Of a stretch of DNA of 64,000 nt, positions 22,544-31,583 are shown piece after piece. Both the position numbers and the translations under genes were made by a program. Positions within the stretch are counted from its first letter, which is position 1; each line of letters starts with the position of its first letter. Origin of the DNA: Thiohalomonas denitrificans (GTDB lineage: Bacteria; Pseudomonadota; Gammaproteobacteria; Thiohalomonadales; Thiohalomonadaceae); contig NZ_JAENYR010000009.1 in the NCBI RefSeq assembly GCF_016841685.1, forward strand, positions 1 through 64,000. The letters are read 5' to 3'. The notes under the pieces were generated by a model. The model did not search any database, was not told the origin of the DNA, and saw only the letters and a list, made by a program, of their open reading frames with translations.

Positions 22544-24252
22544 TGTGACGCCTCCGCCACGGTCACACCCAGCGAATCGATATCGTCGGGAGGGATATCG
22601 AGCAGCCGCAGGGCTCCCTCCATTACCCGCGCAAACACCGGCGCCGCCACCTGGCCGCCGAAATACTCGCCGGCACTGGGTTCATCAATCATCACCATCA
22701 TCACCAATCGCGGACGGCTCACCGGCGCCATGCCGGCAAATACCGCACTGTAGCGATCTTCGCTGTATCCGCCGACAATGGCTTTGTGCACCGTCCCAGT
22801 TTTGCCAGCCACTCGATAACCCGGGACCCGTGCGGCTTCTCCGGTTCCTCCCGGGCTGACCACCGCTTCGAGCATCCCGCGGACCTGCCGCACGGTTTTT
22901 GGGCTGAGGGCAACTCGACCGGCGGGGGCATCCCCGGCGTCCAGAGAGAGAAAACTGACCGGCCTCAGACGCCCGTCACCAGCGATCACCGAATAGGCAT
23001 TCGCCAGTTGCAACGGTGTTACGGAGAGCCCGTAACCATAGGAAACGGTGGCACGGGTCACGTTGCGCCACTCATTCCAGCCACTCAGGGTGCCGGTCGC
23101 TTCCCCGGGGAACCCGCTGCCGCTGTCGATTCCCAGCCCTACACGGCTGAAAGTCTGCCACAGCTGTCGCGGCTGGAGGTCCAGGGCGATGCGGCTCGCC
23201 CCGACATTACTTGATTTCTTGATCACGGTGGCGACATCGATTTCGCCGTAATTTTGATGGTCGCTGACGGTAAAACCTGCCAGCTGATAGTAACCCGGCG
23301 AGGTATCCACCGAGGTTTCCGGCTCATACCGGCCGGTTTCGAGAGCAGCCGACACGGTAAAGGGCTTGACCGTCGAACCGGGTTCAAAGACGTCGGTAAC
23401 CGCCCGGTTACGGTAGCGCCAGCTCACCAGGTCATTTCGGTTGTTGGGGTTGTAGGCGGGCTGATTGACCATTGCCAGCACCTCCCCGGTACGGGCATCG
23501 AGCACCACGGCTGATCCGGCCTTGGCCTTGTGGCGGCTGACCGCCGCTTTCAGTTCGCGATAGGCCAGATACTGAATGCGACGGTCGAGGCTAAGGGCAA
23601 TGTCACGGCCCGGACGGGGCTCCTCGATACTCTCCACATTGGCTATGGTCTGGCCGAGTCGATCCCTGATCACCCGTTTGCTGCCATTGTGGCCGCGCAG
23701 ATAACGCTCGAACTGCAATTCGAGCCCCTCCTGGCCTTCATCATCGATGTTGGTGAACCCCACCACGTGAGCGGAGACCTCGCCGGTTGGATAGTAGCGG
23801 CGATACTCCTTTTGAATCGAAACCCCGGGAATCCCCAATACCAGTACTTCTTGAGCGTCGGAAGGATTCATGTGCCGCCGCAGATAGACAAACTCGCGAC
23901 TGCGGCGTGACTCGACCTGTTGCGCCAACCGTTCCGGTGCCATCTCCAGAGCGCGCGCCAATTCCGGCCAGCGGTCGCGGGCAGTCATCAGTTTGGCGGG
24001 ATTCACCCAGACGGACTGGACCGGTGTGCTCATCGCGAGCGGTTCCCCATGCCGATCGGTGATCATGCCCCGATGGGCGGGGACCGAGACCACCCGCAGG
24101 TGACGGGCATCCCCCTGATCCTGCAGGAACTGGCGATCCACCACCTGCAGATCCACCGCGCGCCAGACGAGTCCGGCCGTGACCAGACACAAGGTGCCCA
24201 ACACCACCGCATAACGTCCTCTATAAAAGCGCACCGGATTGCTTTCGCTCAT
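22540..24252 (-). CDS. ftsI: Septal peptidoglycan transpeptidase FtsI (PBP3)
   Basis: 570 aa. A short cytoplasmic tail and one membrane helix (about 16-34) precede the dimerisation domain and a penicillin-binding transpeptidase domain. The active-site serine lies in PGSTVKPF, the second motif is SSN (KKSSNVGAS) and the third is KTGT (VAGKTGTVHK). It cross-links septal peptidoglycan together with FtsW. ATG 24252 overlaps the ftsL stop by four bases; the upstream extension of the open frame lies within ftsL in another frame. Confidence 0.97.
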   Translation of the reverse strand: MSESNPVRFYRGRYAVVLGTLCLVTAGLVWRAVDLQVVDRQFLQDQGDARHLRVVSVPAHRGMITDRHGEPLAMSTPVQSVWVNPAKLMTARDRWPELARALEMAPERLAQQVESRRSREFVYLRRHMNPSDAQEVLVLGIPGVSIQKEYRRYYPTGEVSAHVVGFTNIDDEGQEGLELQFERYLRGHNGSKRVIRDRLGQTIANVESIEEPRPGRDIALSLDRRIQYLAYRELKAAVSRHKAKAGSAVVLDARTGEVLAMVNQPAYNPNNRNDLVSWRYRNRAVTDVFEPGSTVKPFTVSAALETGRYEPETSVDTSPGYYQLAGFTVSDHQNYGEIDVATVIKKSSNVGASRIALDLQPRQLWQTFSRVGLGIDSGSGFPGEATGTLSGWNEWRNVTRATVSYGYGLSVTPLQLANAYSVIAGDGRLRPVSFLSLDAGDAPAGRVALSPKTVRQVRGMLEAVVSPGGTGEAARVPGYRVAGKTGTVHKAIVGGYSEDRYSAVFAGMAPVSRPRLVMMVMIDEPSAGEYFGGQVAAPVFARVMEGALRLLDIPPDDIDSLGVTVAEASQ

Positions 24253-24515
24253 GGTTCGACAATCACCACCGCACCTATCTGCGGCATTTGCATGCTCAAG
24301 TCCTCCCGGGCGACGCGCTCGATGCGACCATCCGTCGCCCAGGTACTCTGCTCCAACTGCAGCTGCCCCCACTCCACGTTGAGCTGGTCCCGCACCTCGA
24401 CAATGTCCTGCAGTTCCACGAACTGTTTGCGGGCTTCGTGAGTGGAGAACACCACCCCCAGAGCCGACGCGAACACGGCGGCAGCGAGCACCAGCAGGGA
24501 GAGCCGCGCCGTCAT
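24249..24515 (-). CDS. ftsL: Cell division protein FtsL
   Basis: 88 aa. It has an N-terminal membrane helix (about residues 5-22) and a periplasmic leucine-zipper-like coiled coil with regular hydrophobic spacing. FtsL forms the FtsQLB complex that licenses septal synthesis. Its length and its position between rsmH and ftsI identify it even though sequence conservation is low. It overlaps both neighbours by four bases. Confidence 0.93.
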   Translation of the reverse strand: MTARLSLLVLAAAVFASALGVVFSTHEARKQFVELQDIVEVRDQLNVEWGQLQLEQSTWATDGRIERVAREDLSMQMPQIGAVVIVEP

Positions 24516-25453
24516 GCCATCCGCTCCGCTACCCGCAACACGGCACTGCGTGCCCGCGGATTGCGATCCAGTTCCCCTTTGCCCGCACGTACCGGTTTGC
24601 CGATCACCTTTAACTGCGGCTGGAAATGGCTGGCCTGCACCGGAAAATCCGGAGGCAATTCATCACGGCCACTCGCCTCATCCCGCATGAAACGCTTGAC
24701 CCGCCGATCTTCCAGCGAGTGGAAACTGATCACCGCCAGTCGGCCGCCGGATGCCAGCAGCTCCACCGTCTGCCCGAGCACCGCCTCCAGTTCCTCCAAC
24801 TCGCGATTGATGTGAATCCGGATGGCCTGGAACGACCGGGTCGCCGGATGGCGGTCCCGCTCCCAGCGGGGATGCGCCTTGGCGATCACATCCGCCAGAT
24901 GCGCCGTGGTCTTGATCGGACCCTCTTTCTCACGGGTGCGCACAATGGCACGGGCAATGCGCTTGGCGTAGCGCTCATCGCCGTAGTGTTTGAGTACGTC
25001 GGCAATTTCCCGATCGGAAGCCCTTGCCAGCCAGTCGGCGGCACTCTCTCCCGACGCCGGGTCCATGCGCATATCGAGGGGGCCGTCGGCGCGGAAGCTG
25101 AAACCCCGGAGGGCATCATCAAGCTGGGGCGAGGAGACGCCCAGGTCCAGCAAAATGCCCTGGACCTTGCCGCTCCAACCCCGCTTCGCCGCTTCCTCGG
25201 CCAGCATGGTGTAGCTTCCTCTTACAATGGTGAATCGATCGTCGCCCCCGAACCGCTGCCGGGCCGCCTCGACCGCTTCCGGATCTTTGTCGGTCGCCAG
25301 CAGGCGCCCTTCCGGTCCCAACCGCTCCAGGATTGCAGCCGCATGGCCGCCGCGCCCGAAAGTCCCGTCAAGGTAGATCCCGTCGGGACGGATATTCAGT
25401 GCAACCAGTACTTCCTCGAGAAGTACCGGCGCGTGTCGATTCATCTCAGCCAT
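24512..25453 (-). CDS. rsmH: 16S rRNA m4C1402 methyltransferase RsmH
   Basis: 313 aa. RsmH (MraW) methylates N4 of C1402 in 16S rRNA; RsmI, also in this window at 27221-28069, adds the 2'-O-methyl to the same nucleotide. SAM-binding [13 protein letters not shown] and the motif [14 protein letters not shown] are present. The first ATG (25453) is 3 bp past the mraZ stop; the in-frame ATG at 25444 (MNRHAPVLL) matches homologues as well and could be the true start. Confidence 0.97.
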   Translation of the reverse strand: MAEMNRHAPVLLEEVLVALNIRPDGIYLDGTFGRGGHAAAILERLGPEGRLLATDKDPEAVEAARQRFGGDDRFTIVRGSYTMLAEEAAKRGWSGKVQGILLDLGVSSPQLDDALRGFSFRADGPLDMRMDPASGESAADWLARASDREIADVLKHYGDERYAKRIARAIVRTREKEGPIKTTAHLADVIAKAHPRWERDRHPATRSFQAIRIHINRELEELEAVLGQTVELLASGGRLAVISFHSLEDRRVKRFMRDEASGRDELPPDFPVQASHFQPQLKVIGKPVRAGKGELDRNPRARSAVLRVAERMA

Positions 25454-25456
25454 TGT

Positions 25457-25924
25457 TCAAAGGGACAGTGATTCGAGTTCCGCGGGCAACTCGCCGTCGG
25501 CGACCGTCTCCTCGGCCAGCCACTCGTCCCGTTTCTGCTGCCACTGGTCTTCATCCCAAATCTCGAACTTCTTGCCCTGCCCAATCAGCACGATGCGCTT
25601 TTCGAGACCCGCATACTGTCGCAAAGGCGGCGGCAGCAGCAGACGACCATTGCCGTCCATATCCACATCGGAAGCGTGCCCCATCAGAAGCCGCTGAATA
25701 CGGCGGGCCTGGGCATTGAAGGTGGGTAGAGCGTCGAGCTTACGTTCGATGACTTCCCATTCGGGCAAGGGGTAAAGAAGCAGGCAGCGCTCGCCCGTAT
25801 CGATGGTCGCGACCAATTGGCCGCTGCACCGTTCGGACAGACGCTCCCGGTAGCGGCTTGGTATTGCCATCCGCCCCTTGGCGTCGAGATTAAGTTCTGC
25901 CACTCCCCTGAACAGCACCGGCAT
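25457..25924 (-). CDS. mraZ: Transcriptional regulator MraZ
   Basis: 155 aa (E. coli 152). MraZ is an AbrB/SpoVT-like DNA-binding protein with two tandem half-domains; both DAKGRMAIPSRYR and DGNGRLLLPPPLR copies are visible. It represses its own promoter and the dcw operon by binding repeated TGGG-type boxes. The ATG 25924 fits the family N-terminus MPVLFRGVAELNLDAKGR; longer in-frame starts would lie inside the operator. The predicted operator is directly upstream. Confidence 0.96.
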   Translation of the reverse strand: MPVLFRGVAELNLDAKGRMAIPSRYRERLSERCSGQLVATIDTGERCLLLYPLPEWEVIERKLDALPTFNAQARRIQRLLMGHASDVDMDGNGRLLLPPPLRQYAGLEKRIVLIGQGKKFEIWDEDQWQQKRDEWLAEETVADGELPAELESLSL

Positions 25925-25943
25925 CGCCCTCGGGGACTCTTCC

Positions 25944-25977
25944 CCACTTTGATCCACTTTACACCACGCAACCACAC
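25944..25977 (-). promoter_or_regulatory. Probable MraZ operator: GTGG boxes with 10-bp period
   Basis: On the minus strand GTGG occurs at exact 10-bp spacing (CCAC on the plus strand at 25944, 25954 and 25964), with a degenerate fourth box in phase at 25974-25977. E. coli MraZ is known to bind TGGGN boxes repeated at 10-bp spacing between the promoter and mraZ. The array lies just downstream of the -10 box, where bound MraZ would block initiation. Confidence 0.8.
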
Positions 25978-26005
25978 TATAGGTAGGCCCTAACCGGGGT
26001 GTCAA
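25976..26005 (-). promoter_or_regulatory. mraZ/dcw operon promoter
   Basis: On the minus strand the -35 box TTGACA (26000-26005) is a perfect consensus and the -10 box TATAGT (25976-25981) matches 5/6. They are separated by 18 bp. This is the best sigma70-like promoter I found in the window and fits a single strong promoter feeding the tightly overlapping genes from mraZ towards ftsZ. Confidence 0.85.
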
Positions 26006-26215
26006 GGAAAAGCCGGCAGCAAAAACTCAAATTCCTACTTATTTCACAGTTACTTACGTGAAGTGGGAAGTGGTGGAGGATAGGTGGGAACTAATTCCAA
26101 ACAATGTACGTTTGGCAATCAGCCGCTTGGTGATCAAACCTAAAGTAAATTATAAGGTTTGCCAGAAGAGCGGCAGGGGCTAGTCGGTCCATGCGGGAAA
26201 TAGTGCGGCACTCAG
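26006..26215. other. Non-coding stretch upstream of the dcw promoter
   Basis: I see no coding sequence. The AT content is higher than in the surroundings near 26020-26060 and 26100-26160. A second cluster of GTGG boxes in the opposite orientation lies at 26063-26088 (starts 26063, 26073, 26084). The rest carries no recognisable feature. Confidence 0.5.
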
Positions 26216-26357
26216 AGCCCCGCTAATGGGCCAAGGCAAGGCGCGCCGGGCGGGGAATGGCGCGCCCTTTGATGTGCAGGGATGCACGAAGGCCGCGAGC
26301 GCATGGATGCGCAGGAGCGGCCCAGGCAGCGCCCGGGATTGGCCCATTAACGGGGCT
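26216..26357. repeat. Foldback element with 19-bp inverted ends and internal hairpins
   Basis: The 19-bp ends (26216-26234 and 26339-26357) are inverted repeats with one mismatch. Inside lie GGCGCGCC repeated around an 11-nt loop, GTGCA-GGGA-TGCAC, and GCGCATGGATGCGC, each able to form a hairpin. A 77-codon open frame crosses it but is a by-product of the repeat. Confidence 0.75.
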
Positions 26358-26365
26358 CCCTTCGG

Positions 26366-26466
26366 GCCGGCTCACAAGCCCCCTCGGCTGCACTGCAGTC
26401 GCTTGAATTGGCTATACGGCCAGTCCGGCGCTCCTGCGCCTTGTCGAAGGCGCTTGTGAGACCGGC
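26366..26466. repeat. Second foldback element, inverted ends GCCGG(T)CTCACAAG
   Basis: GCCGGCTCACAAG at 26366-26378 pairs with CTTGTGAGACCGGC at 26453-26466, with one extra base on the right. An inner hairpin GGCGCTCCTGCGCC is also visible. It lies directly after the 26216-26357 element and before rnpB. Confidence 0.65.
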
Positions 26467-26548
26467 TAAGTATTACACGATGTTTTCGCATGGAACACGA
26501 GTGGCTGGTGGCAAGGAGTCGGAGTCCTGTAACCGGCCACAAAATAAG

Positions 26549-26916
26549 GAGGAAGCCGGCCTGTAAGCCGGGTTCTGTCGGGGACAGTCATTCATCTGGG
26601 CCACACGTCACCATGCGCCTCAAGCGACCTACCCGGGAACCGTGCGGGCCGCACGCGGCGACCAAAATCGCCTGTTCCCCTATTTGGTCTTGCTCCGGGT
26701 GGGGTTTACCTTGCCGCGGCGTGTTACCACCCGCGCGGTGCGCTCTTACCACACCTTTTCACCCTTACCTGTGCGCCTCCCGTGGAGGGCCATCGGCGGT
26801 AGTTTTCTGCGGCACTTTCCGTCGGCTCTCGCCGCCCAGGCGTTACCTGGCACCCTGCCCTGCGGAGCCCGGACTTTCCTCCACACCGAAGTGCAGCGAC
26901 TGCCCGGCCGGCTTCC
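26549..26916 (-). ncRNA. rnpB: RNase P RNA, bacterial type A
   Basis: About 367 nt. RNase P RNA is the catalytic RNA that removes tRNA 5' leaders. On the minus strand the 5' part has GAGGAAAGTCCGGGCTCC and GGGCAGGGTGCCAGGTAACG, both nearly universal. The middle has GGTAAACCCCACCCGGAGCAAG, and the 3' part has CTAGATGAATGACTG-like and GACAGAACCCGGCTTA sequences, all as in E. coli. The P1 stem pairs GAAGCCGGCC at the 5' end with GGCCGGCTTC at the 3' end, which sets the ends to within a few bases. Confidence 0.96.
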
Positions 26917-26961
26917 GATGGGTTAGTCTCCGGATCCAGGGGAAAGTTGCAAGGAGTTTCA

Positions 26962-26996
26962 GTGGCGAAGGGCTAGTGGCTAGTGGCGAGTGGCGA
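26962..26996. repeat. Heptamer repeat block, GTGGCGA type
   Basis: Five consecutive 7-bp units (GTGGCGA, AGGGCTA, GTGGCTA, GTGGCGA, GTGGCGA). The same heptamers occur inverted at about 27170-27237, next to rsmI. Confidence 0.8.
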
Positions 26997-27004
26997 GGCA
27001 GAGA

Positions 27005-27102
27005 TGAGAGACGAGAGATGAGAGATGAGAGATGAGAGATGAGAGATGAGAGATGAGAGATGAGAGACGAGAGATGAGAGATGAGAGATGAGAGATGAGA
27101 GA
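27005..27102. repeat. Microsatellite, (TGAGAGA)14
   Basis: Fourteen uninterrupted 7-bp units: twelve TGAGAGA and two CGAGAGA (at 27012 and 27068). A tract this regular is prone to slippage, so its length may vary between strains or be collapsed in assemblies. No protein is supported across it. Confidence 0.97.
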
Positions 27103-27169
27103 GCCCATTTAGTTGGCAGAGAGTCATTCGAAGTTCAACGGGCCAAAGCCCGACTTTATGTATTTTGTA

Positions 27170-27237
27170 CCTCGTACCTCGCCACTCGCTACTCGCCACT
27201 AGCGACTAGCCACTCGCCACTCATCCCTCGCCACTAG
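27170..27237. repeat. Heptamer repeat block, inverted GTGGCGA type, entering the 3' end of rsmI
   Basis: On the minus strand the units run GTGGCGA, GGGATGA, GTGGCGA, GTGGCTA, GTCGCTA, GTGGCGA, GTAGCGA, GTGGCGA. The first units encode the last residues and stop codon of RsmI. It is inverted relative to 26962-26996, so the TGAGAGA tract lies between two arms. Confidence 0.8.
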
Positions 27238-28069
27238 CCAGTAAAAACTGATAGATCGCGTTCTTCTTCGCCCCGGTGATCCTGGCGGTCAGCGCGGCGG
27301 CCTGTTTCACCGGCAGGTCGTCAACCAGGATGGTCGCGACTCGCTCTGCCTCGTCGTCGAGTTCTCCGGATTTGGCCGGCGCGCCTTCGACTACCAGCAC
27401 AAATTCACCTCTTCTCTGGTTGGGATCGGCAGCGACGAAGTCGCACACTCCGGCCAGAGTGTCGTGGTGGACGGTTTCAAAGGTCTTGGTCAGCTCCCGG
27501 CACAGCGTGGCCCGCCTTTCACTACCGAGTACCTGGGCCATATCCACCAATGCCGCCTCGATTCGATGGGGCGCCTCGAAAAACACCAGCGTGACTGTCA
27601 ATTCGCGCAACCGTTCCAGCTCCTTCCTCCGCTGGCCCGGCTTCGGGGGCAGAAAACCGACGAACAGGAAACGATCGGTAGGCAGCCCCGCCACCGAGAG
27701 GCCGGCGATGGGGGCACTGGGCCCGGGAATCGGGACTACACGCAGACCGGCCTCGAGGGCAGCACGGGTCAGATGGTAGCCGGGATCGCTTACCAGGGGT
27801 GTCCCGGCATCGGAAATCAAGGCAATGGACTCTCCGGATGCGATTTTCCCGATCAGCTCCGGACCGATACGCCGTTCGTTGTGCTCGTGAAAAGGAATAA
27901 GCGGCGTATCGATCCCGAAATCACGCAGTAGTGGCTTGCTGCGCCGAGTATCCTCGGCCGCGATCCGGTCGACCCCCTTGAGAGTTTCAATGGCGCGCGG
28001 CGACATATCGGCCCGATTGCCGATGGGGGTCGCCACGACATAGAGAATTCCCGCTTCAATTGACACCAT
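27221..28069 (-). CDS. rsmI: 16S rRNA 2'-O-ribose C1402 methyltransferase RsmI
   Basis: 282 aa. The tetrapyrrole-methylase fold is shown by LYVVATPIGNRADMSPRA, EDTRRSKPLL, SDAGTPLVSDPG and GPSAPIAGLSVAGLPTDRF. It methylates the same 16S nucleotide as RsmH. The start has GGGGTGAG just upstream. Divergence from lpoA follows the E. coli yraL-yraM arrangement. The C-terminal residues ASGEG and the stop codon lie within a heptamer repeat. Confidence 0.97.
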   Translation of the reverse strand: MVSIEAGILYVVATPIGNRADMSPRAIETLKGVDRIAAEDTRRSKPLLRDFGIDTPLIPFHEHNERRIGPELIGKIASGESIALISDAGTPLVSDPGYHLTRAALEAGLRVVPIPGPSAPIAGLSVAGLPTDRFLFVGFLPPKPGQRRKELERLRELTVTLVFFEAPHRIEAALVDMAQVLGSERRATLCRELTKTFETVHHDTLAGVCDFVAADPNQRRGEFVLVVEGAPAKSGELDDEAERVATILVDDLPVKQAAALTARITGAKKNAIYQFLLASGEG

Positions 28070-28161
28070 CTCACCCCATTAACATACTGTGTCTTTCCGC
28101 ACGGCGTACGATTTCCCGCCGCCTTATGATCGACCCCGCAAACTACTAACTATACATATCT

Positions 28162-30019
28162 ATGCGCGCGATTTTCAGGGTAGTGCCAATACTGATCCTT
28201 CTAGCCGGCTGTGCCGGAGCCCCGGTGACGCCAGAGCCAGCCTCAGACAAAGCAGCCGCTGAGCAAGCCTTAGAGTCGGGTGACTATCACGCCGCCGCCC
28301 GCCTTTATGAAGGCCTTGCCGAACGTGCCCGGTTCCCCCGGCGCGAGGAGTACCGTCTGAAGTCCGTACAGGCCCTGATTCAGGCTGGACTTGCAGGTCC
28401 GGCAATGCGCCTTTTGCAGTCAGTCGACAGCAGCGGACTCCCGGCCGATCTGGCAATGCAGCACCAGCTGCTCCAGGCCACCGTGGTGCTCTCGGACGAC
28501 CCGGATCTGGCACTTTCTCTACTTGCCGAGCCAGCCGCACCGGAGAGCGAGACCGCCCTGCACGCCCAGTTCCACCAACTCCGCGCGCGCGCCTTCGGTA
28601 AACTCGGCAATCACCTCGAAGCAGCCCGCGAATCGATCGAACGTGAACTTTTTCTCACCGAGATAAGGGACATCGAAGCCAACCAGCTGGTCATTTGGGA
28701 GGCACTTTCAAACCTGTCCAATCAGGCACTCGAGCAGCTACGCGTGCGCCCGCCACCCAGTGTGCTGAGCGGCTGGATGGAGCTGGCAAGCATCGCCAAG
28801 GATACCCGGCAGCCATCCGTTCACATTGCCGAGCGCATTGAACTGTGGCGGCAGCGCTACCCCGGCCACCCCGTCCTCGAGCCGATGCTGAAAGCCATCG
28901 AGGTCAAGAGTAAGGCACTGGCGGTACGGCCGAATCACATCGCCGTCCTGTTGCCCCTTGACGGCCGCTTCGCGCAGGCGGGGGAAGCAATTCGCGACGG
29001 CATCCTGGCGGCCCATTATGACAGCGCTCAACGCCACGACGTCACCCTGCGCTTCTACGATGAAGGCTCCGCCGACGAGGTCCTTGCACAATATGATGCG
29101 GCGGTTAATCAAGGCGCCGAATTCGTCATCGGTCCGCTGGGAAAAGAGGCGGTCCGGGTTCTCGCCCGGGAGGAGCAATTACCGGTGCCGACGATCGCCC
29201 TCAATCGCGCCGAACCGGCTGCCTCCGACTCCCTGTTCCAGTTCAGCCTGGCACCGGAGACAGAAGCGCGTCAGATCGCCGAACTGGCGTGGCTCGAGGG
29301 CCATAACAACGCAGCGATTCTGGCACCCGCGGGAGCCTGGGGCGAGCGAGTGCACGCCTCATTCCTTGAACGCTGGGAGGAGCTGGGCGGAAAAACCGCC
29401 TCGACCTCCAAGTATGATGCGGAGGAAAGCGATTTTTCCGGCCCCATCAAGAGAATGCTGAGCATTGATGCCAGTGAAAGGCGAAGTATCGCAGTGCGGG
29501 ATGCCATCGGCCGGCAAGTCGAATTCGAGGCGTATCGACGTCAAGACATCGATTTTGTGTTCCTCGCCGCTTTTCCCCGCCAGGCGCGTCTGATTCGTCC
29601 ACAACTCCGCTACCATCGTGCGATCGGGCTCCCGATCTATGCCACTTCACATCTCTATACGGGCCACATCAATGCAGCCCAGGACCGGGACATGGAAGGC
29701 ATCATATTCGGCGATACCCCCTGGACACTGAATGCCGAAACGCCCCACGCCCCCTTGCGCCGGGAAGTCCGCAAGGTATTGAAACAACACACCGGTTCGC
29801 TGCAGCGGCTAGTGGCACTGGGTTTGGATGCCTACCTTCTGGTCCCGCGCCTGAGGCTGCTGGATCGCTATCCCAACGACCGTTTCCAGGGTGAAACGGG
29901 CAATCTTCATGTCGCCCCTGACAACCGCATCCAGCGGCAACTGGTCTGGGCACGATTTCAACGTGGCGAACCCCAGGTGCTGCCACGCACCCTGTTCGCC
30001 GAGCCGATCGAAATCGACG

Positions 30020-30033
<14 letters not shown>
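28162..30033 (+). CDS. lpoA: Penicillin-binding protein activator LpoA
   Basis: 623 aa. A lipoprotein signal ends at LLAGC (Cys17), so it should be anchored to the outer membrane. The N-terminal half has TPR-like helices (about 30-240) and the C-terminal half a periplasmic-binding-protein-like fold starting at IAVLLPLDGRFAQAGEAIRDG. LpoA reaches through the peptidoglycan to stimulate PBP1a. The order rsmI/lpoA-yraN-diaA-dolP matches E. coli. Confidence 0.94.
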
Positions 30034-30996
<963 letters not shown>

Positions 30997-30998
30997 AC

Positions 30999-31583
30999 AT
31001 GACCGCTATCAGAATGGCACTCATCGCCCTGCTTGGTAGCCTGTTGTACGGCTGTGCCACTCCGGTGCTGTTGGCGGGTGCCACCGGCAGCGGAGCCATG
31101 GCGGCCCACGACCGGCGCACAGCAGGTAGTCAGATCGATGATCAGGCCATCGAAATGAAAGCGTTCGCCCGAATGACACGGGACGCCGAGCTGGCCGAGC
31201 CGGAAAACGCCCACATCAACACCGTCAGCTTTAATGGCGTGCTTCTCCTGAGCGGCGAGACACGCACCGCGGAATTGCGTCGCCGCGCCGAAGAATACGT
31301 GTCCGACATTCCCGGGGTCCGCAAAGTCCACAACGAAATCGAGGTGAGGGAACTGGCCAGGATAGGCGCGCGCACCAGGGACAGCTGGATCACCACCAAG
31401 GTGAAGACCAAACTGCTGGCCAACGAGGCCGTCGACGGTACCCGTATCAAGGTCTTTACCGAGAGCGGGACGGTCTACCTGATGGGGATCGTCACCCGCG
31501 GCGAATCCAATCTCGCCACATCCATCGCCAGCGACACCAATGGCGTCAAGCGCATCGTCCGCGCCTTTGAATATCTCGATTGA
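30999..31583 (+). CDS. dolP: BON-domain outer-membrane lipoprotein DolP (YraP-like)
   Basis: 194 aa. The lipobox LLYGC gives Cys19. Two BON domains follow: one beginning near AFARMTRDAELAEPENAHIN, the other near ITTKVKTKLLANEAVDGTRIK. DolP helps maintain outer-membrane integrity and sits at division sites in E. coli. It starts 2 bp after diaA. Confidence 0.92.
   Translation: MTAIRMALIALLGSLLYGCATPVLLAGATGSGAMAAHDRRTAGSQIDDQAIEMKAFARMTRDAELAEPENAHINTVSFNGVLLLSGETRTAELRRRAEEYVSDIPGVRKVHNEIEVRELARIGARTRDSWITTKVKTKLLANEAVDGTRIKVFTESGTVYLMGIVTRGESNLATSIASDTNGVKRIVRAFEYLD

Noticed and set aside
26226-26459. 77-codon open frame upstream of rnpB
   Set aside because: It crosses two foldback elements and their stems explain its composition. 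It has no ribosome-binding site or recognisable motif.
26924-26952. TTGCAA and AGACTA spaced 17 bp upstream of rnpB as its promoter
   Set aside because: The spacing is right, but the -10 hexamer does not match the consensus. The real rnpB promoter is probably here but cannot be pinpointed.
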